A stretch of 34,240 bases of DNA, taken from a virus. Within the stretch, counting starts at the first letter, position 1. Every line of letters starts with the position of its first letter. Where the stretch lies: positions 1-34,240 of IMG/VR virus record IMGVR_UViG_3300047443_000065. One strand, given 5' to 3'. Of the stretch, positions 23,842 to 32,395 are shown in pieces. Made by a program: the position numbers and the translations under genes. The notes beneath the pieces were generated by a model that was not told the origin of the DNA, made no database searches, and saw only the letters and a list, made by a program, of their open reading frames with translations.

Positions 23842-24231
23842 TTGAAAATCGCTTATTTGGTAACGCCGTCAGGCCCGGTCAACATTCGTTTTGTTCTGGA
23901 TGCTTACAAGGTTGCGGCCGGCGAGGTGCTGCTGCCTGAGGCCGATCGCTTGCCAACGGTTGAGGAGCTTTTGAACGCTGACCAAGCTGCGGTGCTAGCT
24001 GGTGCCGCCGAGCGTGTTTGGCGGGACGGGAAAATCAACGAGGTGTTGTGGCTTCGTGAGCGCCATCGCGACGAGCAGGAGCTCGGCGAGCCCTTGACTT
24101 TGAGCGACCTGCAATTCTCTGAGTTGCTGACGTACATTCAGGACCTGCGCCGCTGGCCTGAGTCCTCGAGCTTTCCGTCTTCTGCCGGCCGCCCAACTCC
24201 CCCGACTTGGGTCGCTGACCAGGTCCATTAA
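23842..24231 (+). CDS. Tail fibre assembly chaperone
   Basis: 129 residues. The C-terminus has RRWPESSSFPSSAGRPTPP, close to the W-P...P ending of fibre-assembly/tail-APC proteins. Starts at TTG 23842, with a strong AAAGGGGGTG site. Lies right after the fibre, as expected of a chaperone for its tip. Confidence 0.68.
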   Translation: MKIAYLVTPSGPVNIRFVLDAYKVAAGEVLLPEADRLPTVEELLNADQAAVLAGAAERVWRDGKINEVLWLRERHRDEQELGEPLTLSDLQFSELLTYIQDLRRWPESSSFPSSAGRPTPPTWVADQVH

Positions 24232-24258
24232 CGCCCTGCACTGACGGGGCGTTTTCTT
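24230..24258 (+). terminator. Terminator after fibre genes
   Basis: AACGCCC (24230-24236) and GGGCGTT (24247-24253) with a TTTTCTTTT tail. A second hairpin follows at 24292. Confidence 0.65.
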
Positions 24259-24291
24259 TTCCGCTTAAACCCCATTCCTGACAACCCTCAG

Positions 24292-24314
24292 AAGGCCGCG
24301 CTGCGGCCTTTTTT
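24292..24314 (+). terminator. Second terminator before the sheath cluster
   Basis: AAGGCCGC (24292-24299) and GCGGCCTT (24303-24310), loop GCT, T-run to 24314. Separates the baseplate-fibre genes from the sheath-tube genes. Confidence 0.75.
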
Positions 24315-24332
24315 GTGCCTGGAGATTGACCG

Positions 24333-24548
24333 ATGGCCAACCGCAAAAACTACACCGTCCTGGTCCCGTTCCCGACTGGCGGCGGCCATTGGGCCGTCAA
24401 GGGCTCGACCGTCGACCTGCTCGAGGTCCAGGCGCACGCCTTGGAAACGGCCGGCCGGATCAAAGAAACCGCCCTGATCGCCGCCGAGGCAGCCGCTGCT
24501 GCGGCCCCGGCGCCAGCGGCAAAGAAAACCACTGCGAAGGCTGAGTAA
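24333..24548 (+). CDS. DUF2635-like small tail protein
   Basis: 71 residues. Starts MANRKNYTVLVPFPTGGGHW, then a middle with KGSTVDLLEVQAHALETAGRI, and an Ala/Lys-rich tail. Small proteins of this form, DUF2635-like, precede the sheath in Mu- and P2-type tails. Probable tail assembly role. Three bases before the sheath gene. Confidence 0.65.
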   Translation: MANRKNYTVLVPFPTGGGHWAVKGSTVDLLEVQAHALETAGRIKETALIAAEAAAAAAPAPAAKKTTAKAE

Positions 24549-24550
24549 AC

Positions 24551-25717
24551 ATGGCTGAAGTAATCAACTTTGAACACAACGGCGTCTCGATCGAGTCGAA
24601 CGAACCGCCCGAGTCCATGGGTGGGATTGGCGATAACGTAATCGGCATCGTCGGCACCGCGCCAAATCGTGCTTTGGGCGTCCCGCTCAACGCTCCTTTC
24701 CGCATCAACGGTCAGCTGACCGCCGACATGCTGGACCCAACCGGTGCCGAGGCCGGCACGCTGATTTTGACGGTCAAGCAGATCCTCAAGGTCGTCAAGG
24801 TGCCGATCTACGTCGTCGTTGTTGAGGCGGGGCTGACGCCGGCCGACACGATCAATAACGTCATTGGCGGTGTTGACTCGACCTCTGGCCAGCTCCTGGG
24901 CATGACTGCGCTGACGACCTGTCTGGAAGATCCGACCATCATCGGCGCGCCAGGCTTCTCGTCTGAGCAGTCGGTGCATAGCGAGCTGGCTTCGCTGGGC
25001 CAGCGCATGCGCGCCCGTGTGGTCCTGGACGGCAAAGACGTCACCGTCGCCGGCCAGGTGTTGAACAGCGAGTCGATCGGCGGCGCCGCGCTGGGTTACG
25101 ACCGCTGTCTCGTTATTCACCAGATGCCCGCGGTTTACTCGAAAGCGGCCAAGGCTAACGTTTTCTTGCCGCCGTCGAGCCTGGCCATTGCGGCGCTGGC
25201 CGCCGTCAAGCAGTGGGAAAGCCCCGGCAACCAGGTCACGTACGCGGCCGACGTCTCGCGTACGGTCGAATACAACATCCTGGACAAGTCGACCGAGGGG
25301 GATCTGCTCAACCGCTACGGCGTCAGCTATTACGCGCGGACCATCCTCGGCGGCTTCTCGCTGATCGGAAACCGCTCGATCACCGGCAAATTCATCAGTT
25401 ACGTCGGGCTCGAGGACGCGATCGCTCGCAAGCTGATCAAGGCCGCGCAAAAGGTCATGTCTATGAACCTGACCAAGCGCGCGATGGAGCAGGAAGTAAC
25501 GCGGATCAACCTGTTTATGCAGGACCTGGTCGCCGACGAAACCATCCCCGGCGGCAAGGTCTACTTGCACCCGGAATTGAACAGCGTCGAGAAGTACAAA
25601 AACGGCACTTGGTATCTGTGCATTGACTACGGCCGCTACGCACCCAACGAGCACATGATCTACCAGCTCAACGCTAGCGACGCCATCATCGAAGAATTCC
25701 TGGAGGATGTTCTCTAA
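24551..25717 (+). CDS. FI: Contractile tail sheath, gpFI-like
   Basis: 388 residues. Matches the P2/Mu sheath pattern: GVSIESN and IGIVGTAPN at the start, VYIVVVE-type strand, and NRYGVSYYARTILGGFSLIG and LNSVEKYKNGTWYLCIDYGRYAPNEH in the C-terminal domain. It polymerises around the tube and contracts. Overlaps the tube start by TAATG. Confidence 0.92.
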   Translation: MAEVINFEHNGVSIESNEPPESMGGIGDNVIGIVGTAPNRALGVPLNAPFRINGQLTADMLDPTGAEAGTLILTVKQILKVVKVPIYVVVVEAGLTPADTINNVIGGVDSTSGQLLGMTALTTCLEDPTIIGAPGFSSEQSVHSELASLGQRMRARVVLDGKDVTVAGQVLNSESIGGAALGYDRCLVIHQMPAVYSKAAKANVFLPPSSLAIAALAAVKQWESPGNQVTYAADVSRTVEYNILDKSTEGDLLNRYGVSYYARTILGGFSLIGNRSITGKFISYVGLEDAIARKLIKAAQKVMSMNLTKRAMEQEVTRINLFMQDLVADETIPGGKVYLHPELNSVEKYKNGTWYLCIDYGRYAPNEHMIYQLNASDAIIEEFLEDVL

Positions 25718-26223
25718 TGTTCACTAACCGCGTAAGGCAGATTATGACGGCGACCCTGCAGGGTATGCCGTTGATGGCCACGATCGAAGATTTCGACCCG
25801 CCGCCGATCGAGTTCGACCAGGAGTCGATGCGCGGCGGCCGCTTCATTGAAGAAGAAATGGCCGTCGGCATGAAAGCGCTGTCGGCCAAGCTGACGCTGC
25901 AGGGCGTGGGCTTGCCGATTTTCCTCGCTATGGGCGTAGTCAGCGGCGGCGACATTCTGCTCAGCGTGCAGGAGGCCGGCGAGGATCAGGAGGGCAACGA
26001 GTGGTTCGCCTATCACATCTGCACCGGCAAGCTGAAAAAGCAGGAAGAAAAAACGATCAAGATGGGCGACAAGCCTGTTACGACTCTCGAGATCGCCCTG
26101 CGCAGCTATCAGCGCCTTGAAATGGGCGTGCCGGTTATCGATATCGACACTCGCACGCAGAAATGCGTGATCAACGGTATCGACTACCTGAAAGGCGCTC
26201 GGCGCCTGGCCTTGATGGTCTAA
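25717..26223 (+). CDS. FII: Tail tube protein, gpFII-like
   Basis: 168 residues of the P2 gpFII tube type: NRVRQIM start, DFDPPPIEFDQESMRGG, and a beta-rich core ending YLKGARRLALMV. Directly coupled to the sheath. Followed by a terminator. Confidence 0.92.
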   Translation: MFTNRVRQIMTATLQGMPLMATIEDFDPPPIEFDQESMRGGRFIEEEMAVGMKALSAKLTLQGVGLPIFLAMGVVSGGDILLSVQEAGEDQEGNEWFAYHICTGKLKKQEEKTIKMGDKPVTTLEIALRSYQRLEMGVPVIDIDTRTQKCVINGIDYLKGARRLALMV

Positions 26224-26240
26224 CCCTCATCCATTCAACG

Positions 26241-26262
26241 AGCCGCCTACGGGCGGCTTTTT
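26241..26262 (+). terminator. Terminator between tube and E genes
   Basis: AGCCGCC (26241-26247) and GGCGGCT (26252-26258), loop TACG, then T-run. Confidence 0.75.
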
Positions 26263-26283
26263 GCTGCTCGAAGGAAAGTAAAA

Positions 26284-26868
26284 ATGCAAGAACAGCCAGA
26301 AAGCTGGGTAATGCCGGCGCATCCATTGCTTTACCCGATCGCCCTCGAGAACGGCGATACGCTGCACGAGATCCCGCTGCGCGCAATCGTTGTCTCTGAG
26401 CACCGCGCGGCCCTGGTCAAAGCGGGCAAGGACAACGACGACCAGTTCGAGCAGATCCTCCTCGTCGCCACTGGTTTGCCGGCTGCGGTGCTGGACGAGC
26501 TCAAGCAGCCAGATTATCTGGCGTTGGTCGACTTGATTCACGACTACATCAAGTTGCCCGGCACCTACTTCACCGGTCGCAAGCCTGAAAACCCCGACGA
26601 GTTTCCGTTACTCGTGCCGATCAAGGGCTTTGGCGGCCGGGTTATCGACAGCCTGCAGATCCAGGTGCCGGCGATGAAAGTTTCGAAGGCCATGCGCAAG
26701 CTGAAAACGCCGAACGAGCGCGCGGACTTTGTGAGCGCCCACTGCGTGGGTCTGTCGGTGCCCGAGGTGCAAAGCTTGAGCCTTCCCGATTGGACGCAGC
26801 TGCAGGAGCGTCTGAGCGATTTTTTGAACAAACCGGCTGCCTTCTTTCGGAGCGAGACGTCGACGTAA
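26284..26868 (+). CDS. E: Tail assembly chaperone, gpE-like
   Basis: 194 residues, probable P2 gpE equivalent that assists the tape measure. An extended reading frame product arises by frameshift near its end (next entry). Start follows AAGGAAAG. P2 E is shorter, so this is a long family form, related by position and by the frameshift rather than by clear sequence motif. Confidence 0.75.
   Translation: MQEQPESWVMPAHPLLYPIALENGDTLHEIPLRAIVVSEHRAALVKAGKDNDDQFEQILLVATGLPAAVLDELKQPDYLALVDLIHDYIKLPGTYFTGRKPENPDEFPLLVPIKGFGGRVIDSLQIQVPAMKVSKAMRKLKTPNERADFVSAHCVGLSVPEVQSLSLPDWTQLQERLSDFLNKPAAFFRSETST
26820..26826 (+). promoter_or_regulatory. Programmed -1 frameshift slippery site TTTTTTG
   Basis: In the E frame the reading is GAT TTT TTG, i.e. 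heptamer T TTT TTG. A -1 slip leads directly into the E' frame. P2 uses the same heptamer between E and E'. Confidence 0.75.
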
Positions 26869-26990
26869 TCCTCGACGTCGTACCCCTCGTTTACCACGTA
26901 TCCGAGGCGGAAATTCTGGAATGGGACGCCGGCAAGGGCATGCGCCGCTACGAGTTAGCGATCGCACGCCTGGGCGCGAAAAAGGGGTAA
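26826..26990 (+). CDS. E': Frameshift extension E' (as E+E' fusion)
   Basis: Not a stand-alone gene with certainty; it is read from GAA at 26826 after a -1 slip, giving a 235-residue E+E' fusion (181 residues of E plus 54). The E' part begins EQTGCLLSERD and ends RLGAKKG. Its stop lies just before the tape measure, as in P2 and lambda G/GT. Confidence 0.7.
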   Translation, partial: EQTGCLLSERDVDVILDVVPLVYHVSEAEILEWDAGKGMRRYELAIARLGAKKG

Positions 26991-26993
26991 AGC

Positions 26994-29759
26994 ATGGCCG
27001 AGTCGAAATTTTCGCTGCGCCTTGCTGCGACCGATGCGTATTCGAGTCAGTTCGGCGACTTCAAGAAGAAGGCCAGCCAGCTCGAGCAGGGGATCAAGTC
27101 TCAGCGCGCAGAGCTCGACAAGCTCAACCGCACGGCTCGATCGGCGGACGGTTACGCGACGCTGACGGCCAAGGTCGAGAAGACGACGACGGCGCTGCAG
27201 GCGGCTCGAGTTGAGCAGACCAGGCTCGGGCGGGAGCACAAGACGGCGGCAGAGCGGGTCGAAAAGCTCAAGCAGGAGTATGACCAGGCAGCAGCTGCGC
27301 TCAAGACGCTAGAGTCGGCCACCGGCACCACGGCGGCGCAAATGCGTGCGGCCCGCGCCGAGACGACCAGGCTGCAGCGCGAGCTCAATAGCGCCAGCTC
27401 TGAGGTCCGCAAGCTCGACACGTCGCAGGACAAGGCGACCGCGAGTTTGCGCACGCTGACGGCAGCGCAGCGGGGCGAGCGGAACGAGTTAAAGCGTCTG
27501 CAGACGGAACTCACGGCGGCCGGCGTTGATACCGGCAAGCTGGCCAGCGAGCAGAAGCGCCTCGAGACGTCGACCAAGTCGGCCAACGCGGCACTGGCAG
27601 CCCAACGGGCTCGCCTGGAGGCGGTCAGCGGTGCGCAATCGCGCATGGATGACAACAAGGGCAAGCGAGCGGATCTGCGCGGGCAGATGGTCGAGACGGC
27701 TGCCATGGCCTACGTGGCCAGTCGGCCGATCAACCAGGCCATGGACATGGAAACGTCCATGGCTGACGTGGGCAAGGTGATTGATTTCGCACCTGGTCAG
27801 CGCGAGGCGATGGCGTCGGCAAACCTCAAGCTTGCGAGCGATCGCCTGATCGCCTCAAGCGGAATGACCGGCGTCGATCTTGCAAAAATTGAGTACGCGG
27901 CCGGCCAGTCGGGTATCGGTAACGACAAGAAAGACGCGTCCGGCAACGTCGACCAGGTCGCGAAGCAAAAAGCGATCATGGAATTTACCCGTGACGCGGC
28001 GATCATGGGCTCGGCGTTCGACGTCAGCGCGAAGGAATCGGGCGAAATCATGGCCGGCTGGCGTGCGTCGATGATGCTTACGCGCGACCAGACGCTCGAT
28101 CTGGCGGACTCGACGAACTATCTCGGCAACAACTTCAACGCCTCCGCTGCAGACATTGCGTCGGTAGTGAAGCGTTACGGTGCGATCGGTTCGGCGTCGG
28201 GCTTGAAGCCTGAACAAACGGCCGCTCTGTCGGCCGCGCTGCTGAACCCTGGCACCGAGAAGGAAATCGCCGGTACCGGGTTTAAAAACTTCCTCAGCGC
28301 CATGACGAAAGGGGATGCGGCGACCAAGGGTCAGAGAGAAACGTGGCAGGAGCTCGGTTTCGATCCTGAGGATCTCGCGGCGCAGATGCAGCAGGACGCA
28401 CCAAAAACGATTATGACCGTGCTCGAGGCGCTCAAGGCTCAGCCGCAAGAAAAGCAATCGGCTTTGGCCACGCAGCTTTTCGGCTCGGAGTCGATCGGCG
28501 CGATCCAGCCGCTGCTGCTGAACCTCGGCGAGGTGCAGCGGGCGTTTGACCTGGTAGGCGACAAATCGAAATATGCAACGTCGGCGATGGCAGACGGGAA
28601 AATGGGTTCGATGATGCAGGAGGCGGCAGGGGTGGCCAACACCTCGCGCACCGGCTGGAACTCGTTTACCGCGTCACTGACTCGTCTGTCGACCCTCATC
28701 GGCACGGCCATGCTGCCGGCGTTGAATTACGTCCTCGGCCCGCTGGGCTCGATGGTCAATTACCTGGGCGACGCTGCCGAGAAATTCCCGACCATCACGG
28801 CCGCGCTTGCTGTGGCTGCTGGTGGCATGACGCTGCTGAAAGGCGGCGCGCTGGCTCTGAAATATGTAGGCCTGATGCTGGGCCAGGGGGCGAACCGTGG
28901 CGCGCTCGCTCGCGCCAAGCTCGATGCCAGCACGGCCAGCACCGCAACGCAGGCTAATCTCGCGGTCGCGCGCTTAAACGCCACCATGGGGCGCTTGGGC
29001 GCTTCTGGCGGTGTGGGTGGCGGCGGTGGCGGCGGGAAAGGTGGAAAGGGCGGCAAGTTGTCGCGAGTTGGGCCGGGCGCTGCAGTCCCTCGGGCGCCGT
29101 TCATGGCGCCTAAGGGTGGCGGCACTATCGGCAAGCTCCTCAGCGAGGCGCCCGCATTGGCGGCCGTTGCGGCTGAGAGCGCGCCAAGTGCGCTTGGCAA
29201 GGTGGCGGCAATGGGCAGGAGCCTCGGCACCGGCGCCAAGGTCGCCAGCAAGGCGGCATTGCCGCTGATGTTGATCAGTGGCGGCCTGCAGGCTGCAGAC
29301 GGTATTGCCAATGGCGATAGCGAGCAGGTCGGCGGCGCCGTCGGCGGGATGGCTGGCGGGATGGCGGGGGGCTGGGCCGGTGCTGCTACTGGCGCCGCGC
29401 TCGGCACGCTGATTTTTCCAGGCGTGGGGACTGCGATCGGCGGCGCAATTGGTGGCATTGGCGGGAGCCTTGCCGGCAGCGGTGCGGGCGAATGGCTGGG
29501 CGAGAAGTTGGGCGCCCTGGTCGACAAGTTGAGCGCCCCGGATGACGTCGCGAAAGACGTCGTCAAGGGTGCTGCAGCGGCGACGCCCATGGTCTTTTCG
29601 CCGTCTATCACGATGACGCCGACCGGCGACGCGGCGTATGACCAGCGCCTGACTGACCAGATCATGGCCAGGCTGAAAGGCGAAATGATGCCAATGATGA
29701 TGGCCAACGATCCGTTGGCGCAGCGTCGTGGTGCGTCTCTGACTGATGGGAGTGAGTAA
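26994..29759 (+). CDS. T: Tape measure protein, gpT-like
   Basis: 921 residues. The N-terminal ~200 are long coiled coil; ~235-600 is the phage minor-tail/tape-measure domain (QAMDMETSMADVGKV, IEYAAGQSGIGND, and the GWRASMMLT region); then a hydrophobic Gly/Ala-rich segment (~770-860, AVGGMAGG and TAIGGAIGGIGGS) that may enter the host membrane. A Gly/Lys-rich linker lies near 680. Its length sets tail length. Confidence 0.92.
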   Translation: MAESKFSLRLAATDAYSSQFGDFKKKASQLEQGIKSQRAELDKLNRTARSADGYATLTAKVEKTTTALQAARVEQTRLGREHKTAAERVEKLKQEYDQAAAALKTLESATGTTAAQMRAARAETTRLQRELNSASSEVRKLDTSQDKATASLRTLTAAQRGERNELKRLQTELTAAGVDTGKLASEQKRLETSTKSANAALAAQRARLEAVSGAQSRMDDNKGKRADLRGQMVETAAMAYVASRPINQAMDMETSMADVGKVIDFAPGQREAMASANLKLASDRLIASSGMTGVDLAKIEYAAGQSGIGNDKKDASGNVDQVAKQKAIMEFTRDAAIMGSAFDVSAKESGEIMAGWRASMMLTRDQTLDLADSTNYLGNNFNASAADIASVVKRYGAIGSASGLKPEQTAALSAALLNPGTEKEIAGTGFKNFLSAMTKGDAATKGQRETWQELGFDPEDLAAQMQQDAPKTIMTVLEALKAQPQEKQSALATQLFGSESIGAIQPLLLNLGEVQRAFDLVGDKSKYATSAMADGKMGSMMQEAAGVANTSRTGWNSFTASLTRLSTLIGTAMLPALNYVLGPLGSMVNYLGDAAEKFPTITAALAVAAGGMTLLKGGALALKYVGLMLGQGANRGALARAKLDASTASTATQANLAVARLNATMGRLGASGGVGGGGGGGKGGKGGKLSRVGPGAAVPRAPFMAPKGGGTIGKLLSEAPALAAVAAESAPSALGKVAAMGRSLGTGAKVASKAALPLMLISGGLQAADGIANGDSEQVGGAVGGMAGGMAGGWAGAATGAALGTLIFPGVGTAIGGAIGGIGGSLAGSGAGEWLGEKLGALVDKLSAPDDVAKDVVKGAAAATPMVFSPSITMTPTGDAAYDQRLTDQIMARLKGEMMPMMMANDPLAQRRGASLTDGSE

Positions 29760-29761
29760 CG

Positions 29762-30139
29762 ATGGCGCAGCAAATGGCGCTCGGCGAGTTCGTTTTCGGG
29801 CTCTCGAGCGGCTTCCCTTACGAGTCGCTCGACCGTAAAACGTCGGGCGGGTGGGTCAGCCTGGACATAATCAGCAGTAAGCCACGGTCGCACCAGACCG
29901 GGCAGGGGCTCGAGGAGCTCAGGCTCAACGGTAAGGCGCAGTTTGCGGCCGGCATGGCCAAGCTCGACGAGCTGCGCGCCATGGCCGACGCTCGCGTGCC
30001 TTATGTCCTGGTCGACGGTGTCGGCCGGGTGTGGGGTCGTTGGCGAATCGACGGCGTAAACGAGGGGCAGAAACGCGTGCTCGATGACGGTACGACGACG
30101 CTCCTGGAGTGGTCGCTCGATCTTTCGGAGTTCTTCTAA
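29762..30139 (+). CDS. U: Tail protein gpU
   Basis: 125 residues, P2 gpU type: ALGEFVFGLSSGFPYESL and RPRSHQTGQGLEELRL-like signature (as SSKPRSHQTGQGLEE). Acts at the tail end, with gpX and gpD. Stop overlaps the gpX start by TAATG. Confidence 0.88.
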   Translation: MAQQMALGEFVFGLSSGFPYESLDRKTSGGWVSLDIISSKPRSHQTGQGLEELRLNGKAQFAAGMAKLDELRAMADARVPYVLVDGVGRVWGRWRIDGVNEGQKRVLDDGTTTLLEWSLDLSEFF

Positions 30140-30351
30140 TGCGCAGAGTGCGAACGATCGCGGGCGACACGGCAAACCTGTTGCTTTATCGCGAGCTCGG
30201 CCGATCTGACGACGCGGCCGAGGAGGCGTTTTGGCTGGTCAATCCGGGCCTGGCTGAGTTTGGCCCGGCGTTACCTGGTGATATGTGGGTGATTTTGCCC
30301 GAGCTGGCCGCGAAAGCGGCTGCAGATAGGCCGATTTCGGCGTGGGACTAA
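30139..30351 (+). CDS. X: Tail protein gpX
   Basis: 70 residues, P2 gpX family: early ARG-like start, then NLLLYRELGR and EAFWLVNPGLAEFGP. Contains a LysM-like short fold and joins the baseplate hub. I use the ATG at 30139, not the in-frame 30109. Confidence 0.85.
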   Translation: MRRVRTIAGDTANLLLYRELGRSDDAAEEAFWLVNPGLAEFGPALPGDMWVILPELAAKAAADRPISAWD

Positions 30352-30363
30352 AGGGGTAGGGTT

Positions 30364-31374
30364 ATGGCGCTTGGATTTACGCCGGCAGTCGAGATAACGG
30401 GCGCGAATGCGGCGCTGATTAACGCTCGCCTGGTGGATTGGGAGCACGTCGACGCCTCGGGCGTGAAGTCGGACACGTTGAACCTGACGGTTCGAGTCGA
30501 CGACCTGGAAGGCTTGCCCAGCTTCGACGGGGTGATCGGGTTAAAGGTCGGCTACCTCGAGTCGGGGCTCGTCGATAAAGGCGAGTTCAATATCACCAGG
30601 TGCCGGCCTCAGTTGTTCCCGCCGCTGCTGAAAATCGTCGCCACTGCAGTTCCTTTCAAGGTGGCTGACGAGACGGCATTCAAAGAGCGAAAGTCGGCCA
30701 GCTACGGGCCGACCACACTTGGCGCGATCTTTCGGGAGCTGACCGCGCGCCACGGGTTTTCCCCTCGGATCTCGGCCGAGCTTGATGCAAAGGTGATCGA
30801 CCATATCGACCAGTCGAATGAAACCGACATGGGGTTTTTGACGCGGATCTCGCGCAAGTACGACGCCGTCACGAAGCCGGTTAACGAGCTCTACGTCATG
30901 GCTCTGAAAGGTCAGGTCAAATCGCTGTCGGGTAAGACGTTGCCGGTCGTGCCCTTGTCGGTAACGAAAGGGAATTCGCCGAACGACCGATCGTTTATCA
31001 ATGCCACGCTCGACGAAGAAAGCCGCGTCAAGTTCAAGGGCTGCAAAACGGTCTGGTGGGACGGCTCGACGGGCAAAGAGTGCGTGGTCGAGACGGGGGA
31101 AAAGCCGTTCAAGAAGGTGACGCAGCGTTACCAGAATGAGGCTGACGCGAAGGCTGCAGGCGAGGGATCGCTGCGCAAGCTCAAGCGCGAGGAAATGAAA
31201 CTGCAGATCGATTGCCCCGGTAATCCTGATCTTGCGGCCGAGGGCCTGATCGAGCTCGACGACACCTGGCCGTCATTCATGCGCGGTCAGTGGTCAATTG
31301 ACCAGGTGACGGCAAACGGCAGCCGGCAGCAGAGTTACCGCTGCTCGCTGACTGCGACAATCCCTGCGGAATAA
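30364..31374 (+). CDS. D: Tail protein gpD
   Basis: 336 residues, P2 gpD family of baseplate hub proteins (T4 gp27-like): NLTVRVDDLEGLPSF, VGYLESGLVDKGEF, and the family's WSIDQVTANG end. Forms the trimeric cap between tube and spike. Last gene of the late operon. RBS AAAGGGGTAGGG. Confidence 0.9.
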   Translation: MALGFTPAVEITGANAALINARLVDWEHVDASGVKSDTLNLTVRVDDLEGLPSFDGVIGLKVGYLESGLVDKGEFNITRCRPQLFPPLLKIVATAVPFKVADETAFKERKSASYGPTTLGAIFRELTARHGFSPRISAELDAKVIDHIDQSNETDMGFLTRISRKYDAVTKPVNELYVMALKGQVKSLSGKTLPVVPLSVTKGNSPNDRSFINATLDEESRVKFKGCKTVWWDGSTGKECVVETGEKPFKKVTQRYQNEADAKAAGEGSLRKLKREEMKLQIDCPGNPDLAAEGLIELDDTWPSFMRGQWSIDQVTANGSRQQSYRCSLTATIPAE

Positions 31375-31410
31375 AAAAGCCCCCACTGCCTAACGGCGGT
31401 GGGGGCTTTT
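31375..31410. terminator. Bidirectional terminator between converging operons
   Basis: AAAAGCCCCCACTGCC (31375-31390) pairs, with one T-G wobble, with GGCGGTGGGGGCTTTT (31395-31410) around TAAC. A- and T-runs on both sides make it work for gpD (+) and for the converging accessory gene (-). Confidence 0.85.
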
Positions 31411-31423
31411 CTCGTTTCTGGCG

Positions 31424-31780
31424 TTACTGCTCGAGCAGGGCGCCGGGCATGGTTGGCGGCGACTGGTAGTCGACCATCACGGCCGGCAGGTTCTGCAGGT
31501 CCTGGACGTTGGCCAGCTTGCCGACGACCTCGATCGCGTTACCGTTGGCGGCGATCCATGTCGCGTCTCGGTCGAGCCAGACGCTGGCCGGCGCGCCGTT
31601 TTTGTACCGGCAGACGCCCCAGCTTTTGCCGTCCTGCTTGAGGATCTTGCAATTAACCGCCAGCCCAACCCGCTCGCTGACGCGCTCGAGCGCGTGGTCG
31701 TCCTTTTTGACCAGGTCGTAAGCCAGGATCGCTACCAGGGCGACGACGACGGCGCCAATGATGATGGGCTTTGCTTTCAT
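31424..31780 (-). CDS. Small membrane-anchored protein
   Basis: 118 residues, starting MKAKPIIIGAVVVALVAILA, a single N-terminal membrane anchor, then a mostly periplasmic domain with two Cys (VNCKIL, WGVCRYK) that could form a disulfide. Family unknown. It is separated from the next upstream gene by a terminator, so it likely has its own promoter. I chose the ATG at 31780; an upstream frame to 31915 would pass through the terminator. Confidence 0.68.
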   Translation of the reverse strand: MKAKPIIIGAVVVALVAILAYDLVKKDDHALERVSERVGLAVNCKILKQDGKSWGVCRYKNGAPASVWLDRDATWIAANGNAIEVVGKLANVQDLQNLPAVMVDYQSPPTMPGALLEQ

Positions 31781-31823
31781 GCTGCGCGCTTCTCCGTTCG
31801 GTTGAGGCGCGCAGGGTAACAAA

Positions 31824-31846
31824 AAGCCCGCCGAGTGGGCGGGCTT
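31824..31846 (-). terminator. Terminator of the accessory operon
   Basis: AAGCCCGCC (31824-31832) and GGCGGGCTT (31838-31846), loop GAGTG; TTTTT follows on the minus strand. Confidence 0.78.
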
Positions 31847-31866
31847 GTGGGGTGGGTTACATGGGG

Positions 31867-32163
31867 CTACCCGTAAACGACATCGGGGCGGGCGGCGTAT
31901 TCGCTGAGCGACCACTCGGCCGGGGTTATCTTGATCCAGATTTCGCGCTGAGAGGCGCTGAAATCATGCTCGCTGAGCTCGGAAATCTCCTCGAGTAGCA
32001 GTTTGCGAACGCCGTCAAAGTGTTTATGCGTCTCGCGGCCGTATACCCCTTTTACCTCGTAAACTGTGCGCGTTTCCTCTTTGTTGCGGCGCTCGATCTC
32101 GGCGTCGATGCGTGCTCGTTGCCGCTTGAGATCGTCGATTGTTTCGGTGGCGAGGTCTGTCAT
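31867..32163 (-). CDS. Small coiled-coil protein, unknown
   Basis: 98 residues: an N-terminal helix (IDDLKRQRARIDAEIERRNKE) like a short coiled coil, then a mixed domain ending PDVVYG. No family recognised. Start ATG at 32163 overlaps the preceding gene's stop (ATGA); an in-frame extension to 32229 is less likely. Last gene of the coupled accessory operon. Confidence 0.68.
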   Translation of the reverse strand: MTDLATETIDDLKRQRARIDAEIERRNKEETRTVYEVKGVYGRETHKHFDGVRKLLLEEISELSEHDFSASQREIWIKITPAEWSLSEYAARPDVVYG

Positions 32164-32393
32164 TGGTGGTTGTCCTTGCTGGTGTATTGGTGGCGCAATG
32201 TCCAGGCGGTGTACAGGATCGCAAGCCACGGCAGCGCGCTAAAGGCTGGCCACGCGGCAAGCCAGAAGATCAGCGGCGGCGGGCCGTCGTGGCGCATGAG
32301 CATTGCGGCAGCGAGCAGGAGCGGCCAGACGTAGCCGAGCGTTAGGCCGGGATGGCTGGCCAGTGAGCGGCGGAAAAGCTGCCAGTTGTTCAT
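32160..32393 (-). CDS. Small integral membrane protein
   Basis: 77 residues with two hydrophobic helices (GYVWPLLLAAAML and LIFWLAAWPAFSALPWLAILY) and short ends. The ATG at 32393 follows GGTGGTAACA, which is supplied by the end of the repeat gene. Unknown role; a superinfection-exclusion role is a guess from the type. Confidence 0.65.
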   Translation of the reverse strand: MNNWQLFRRSLASHPGLTLGYVWPLLLAAAMLMRHDGPPPLIFWLAAWPAFSALPWLAILYTAWTLRHQYTSKDNHQ

Positions 32394-32395
32394 TG

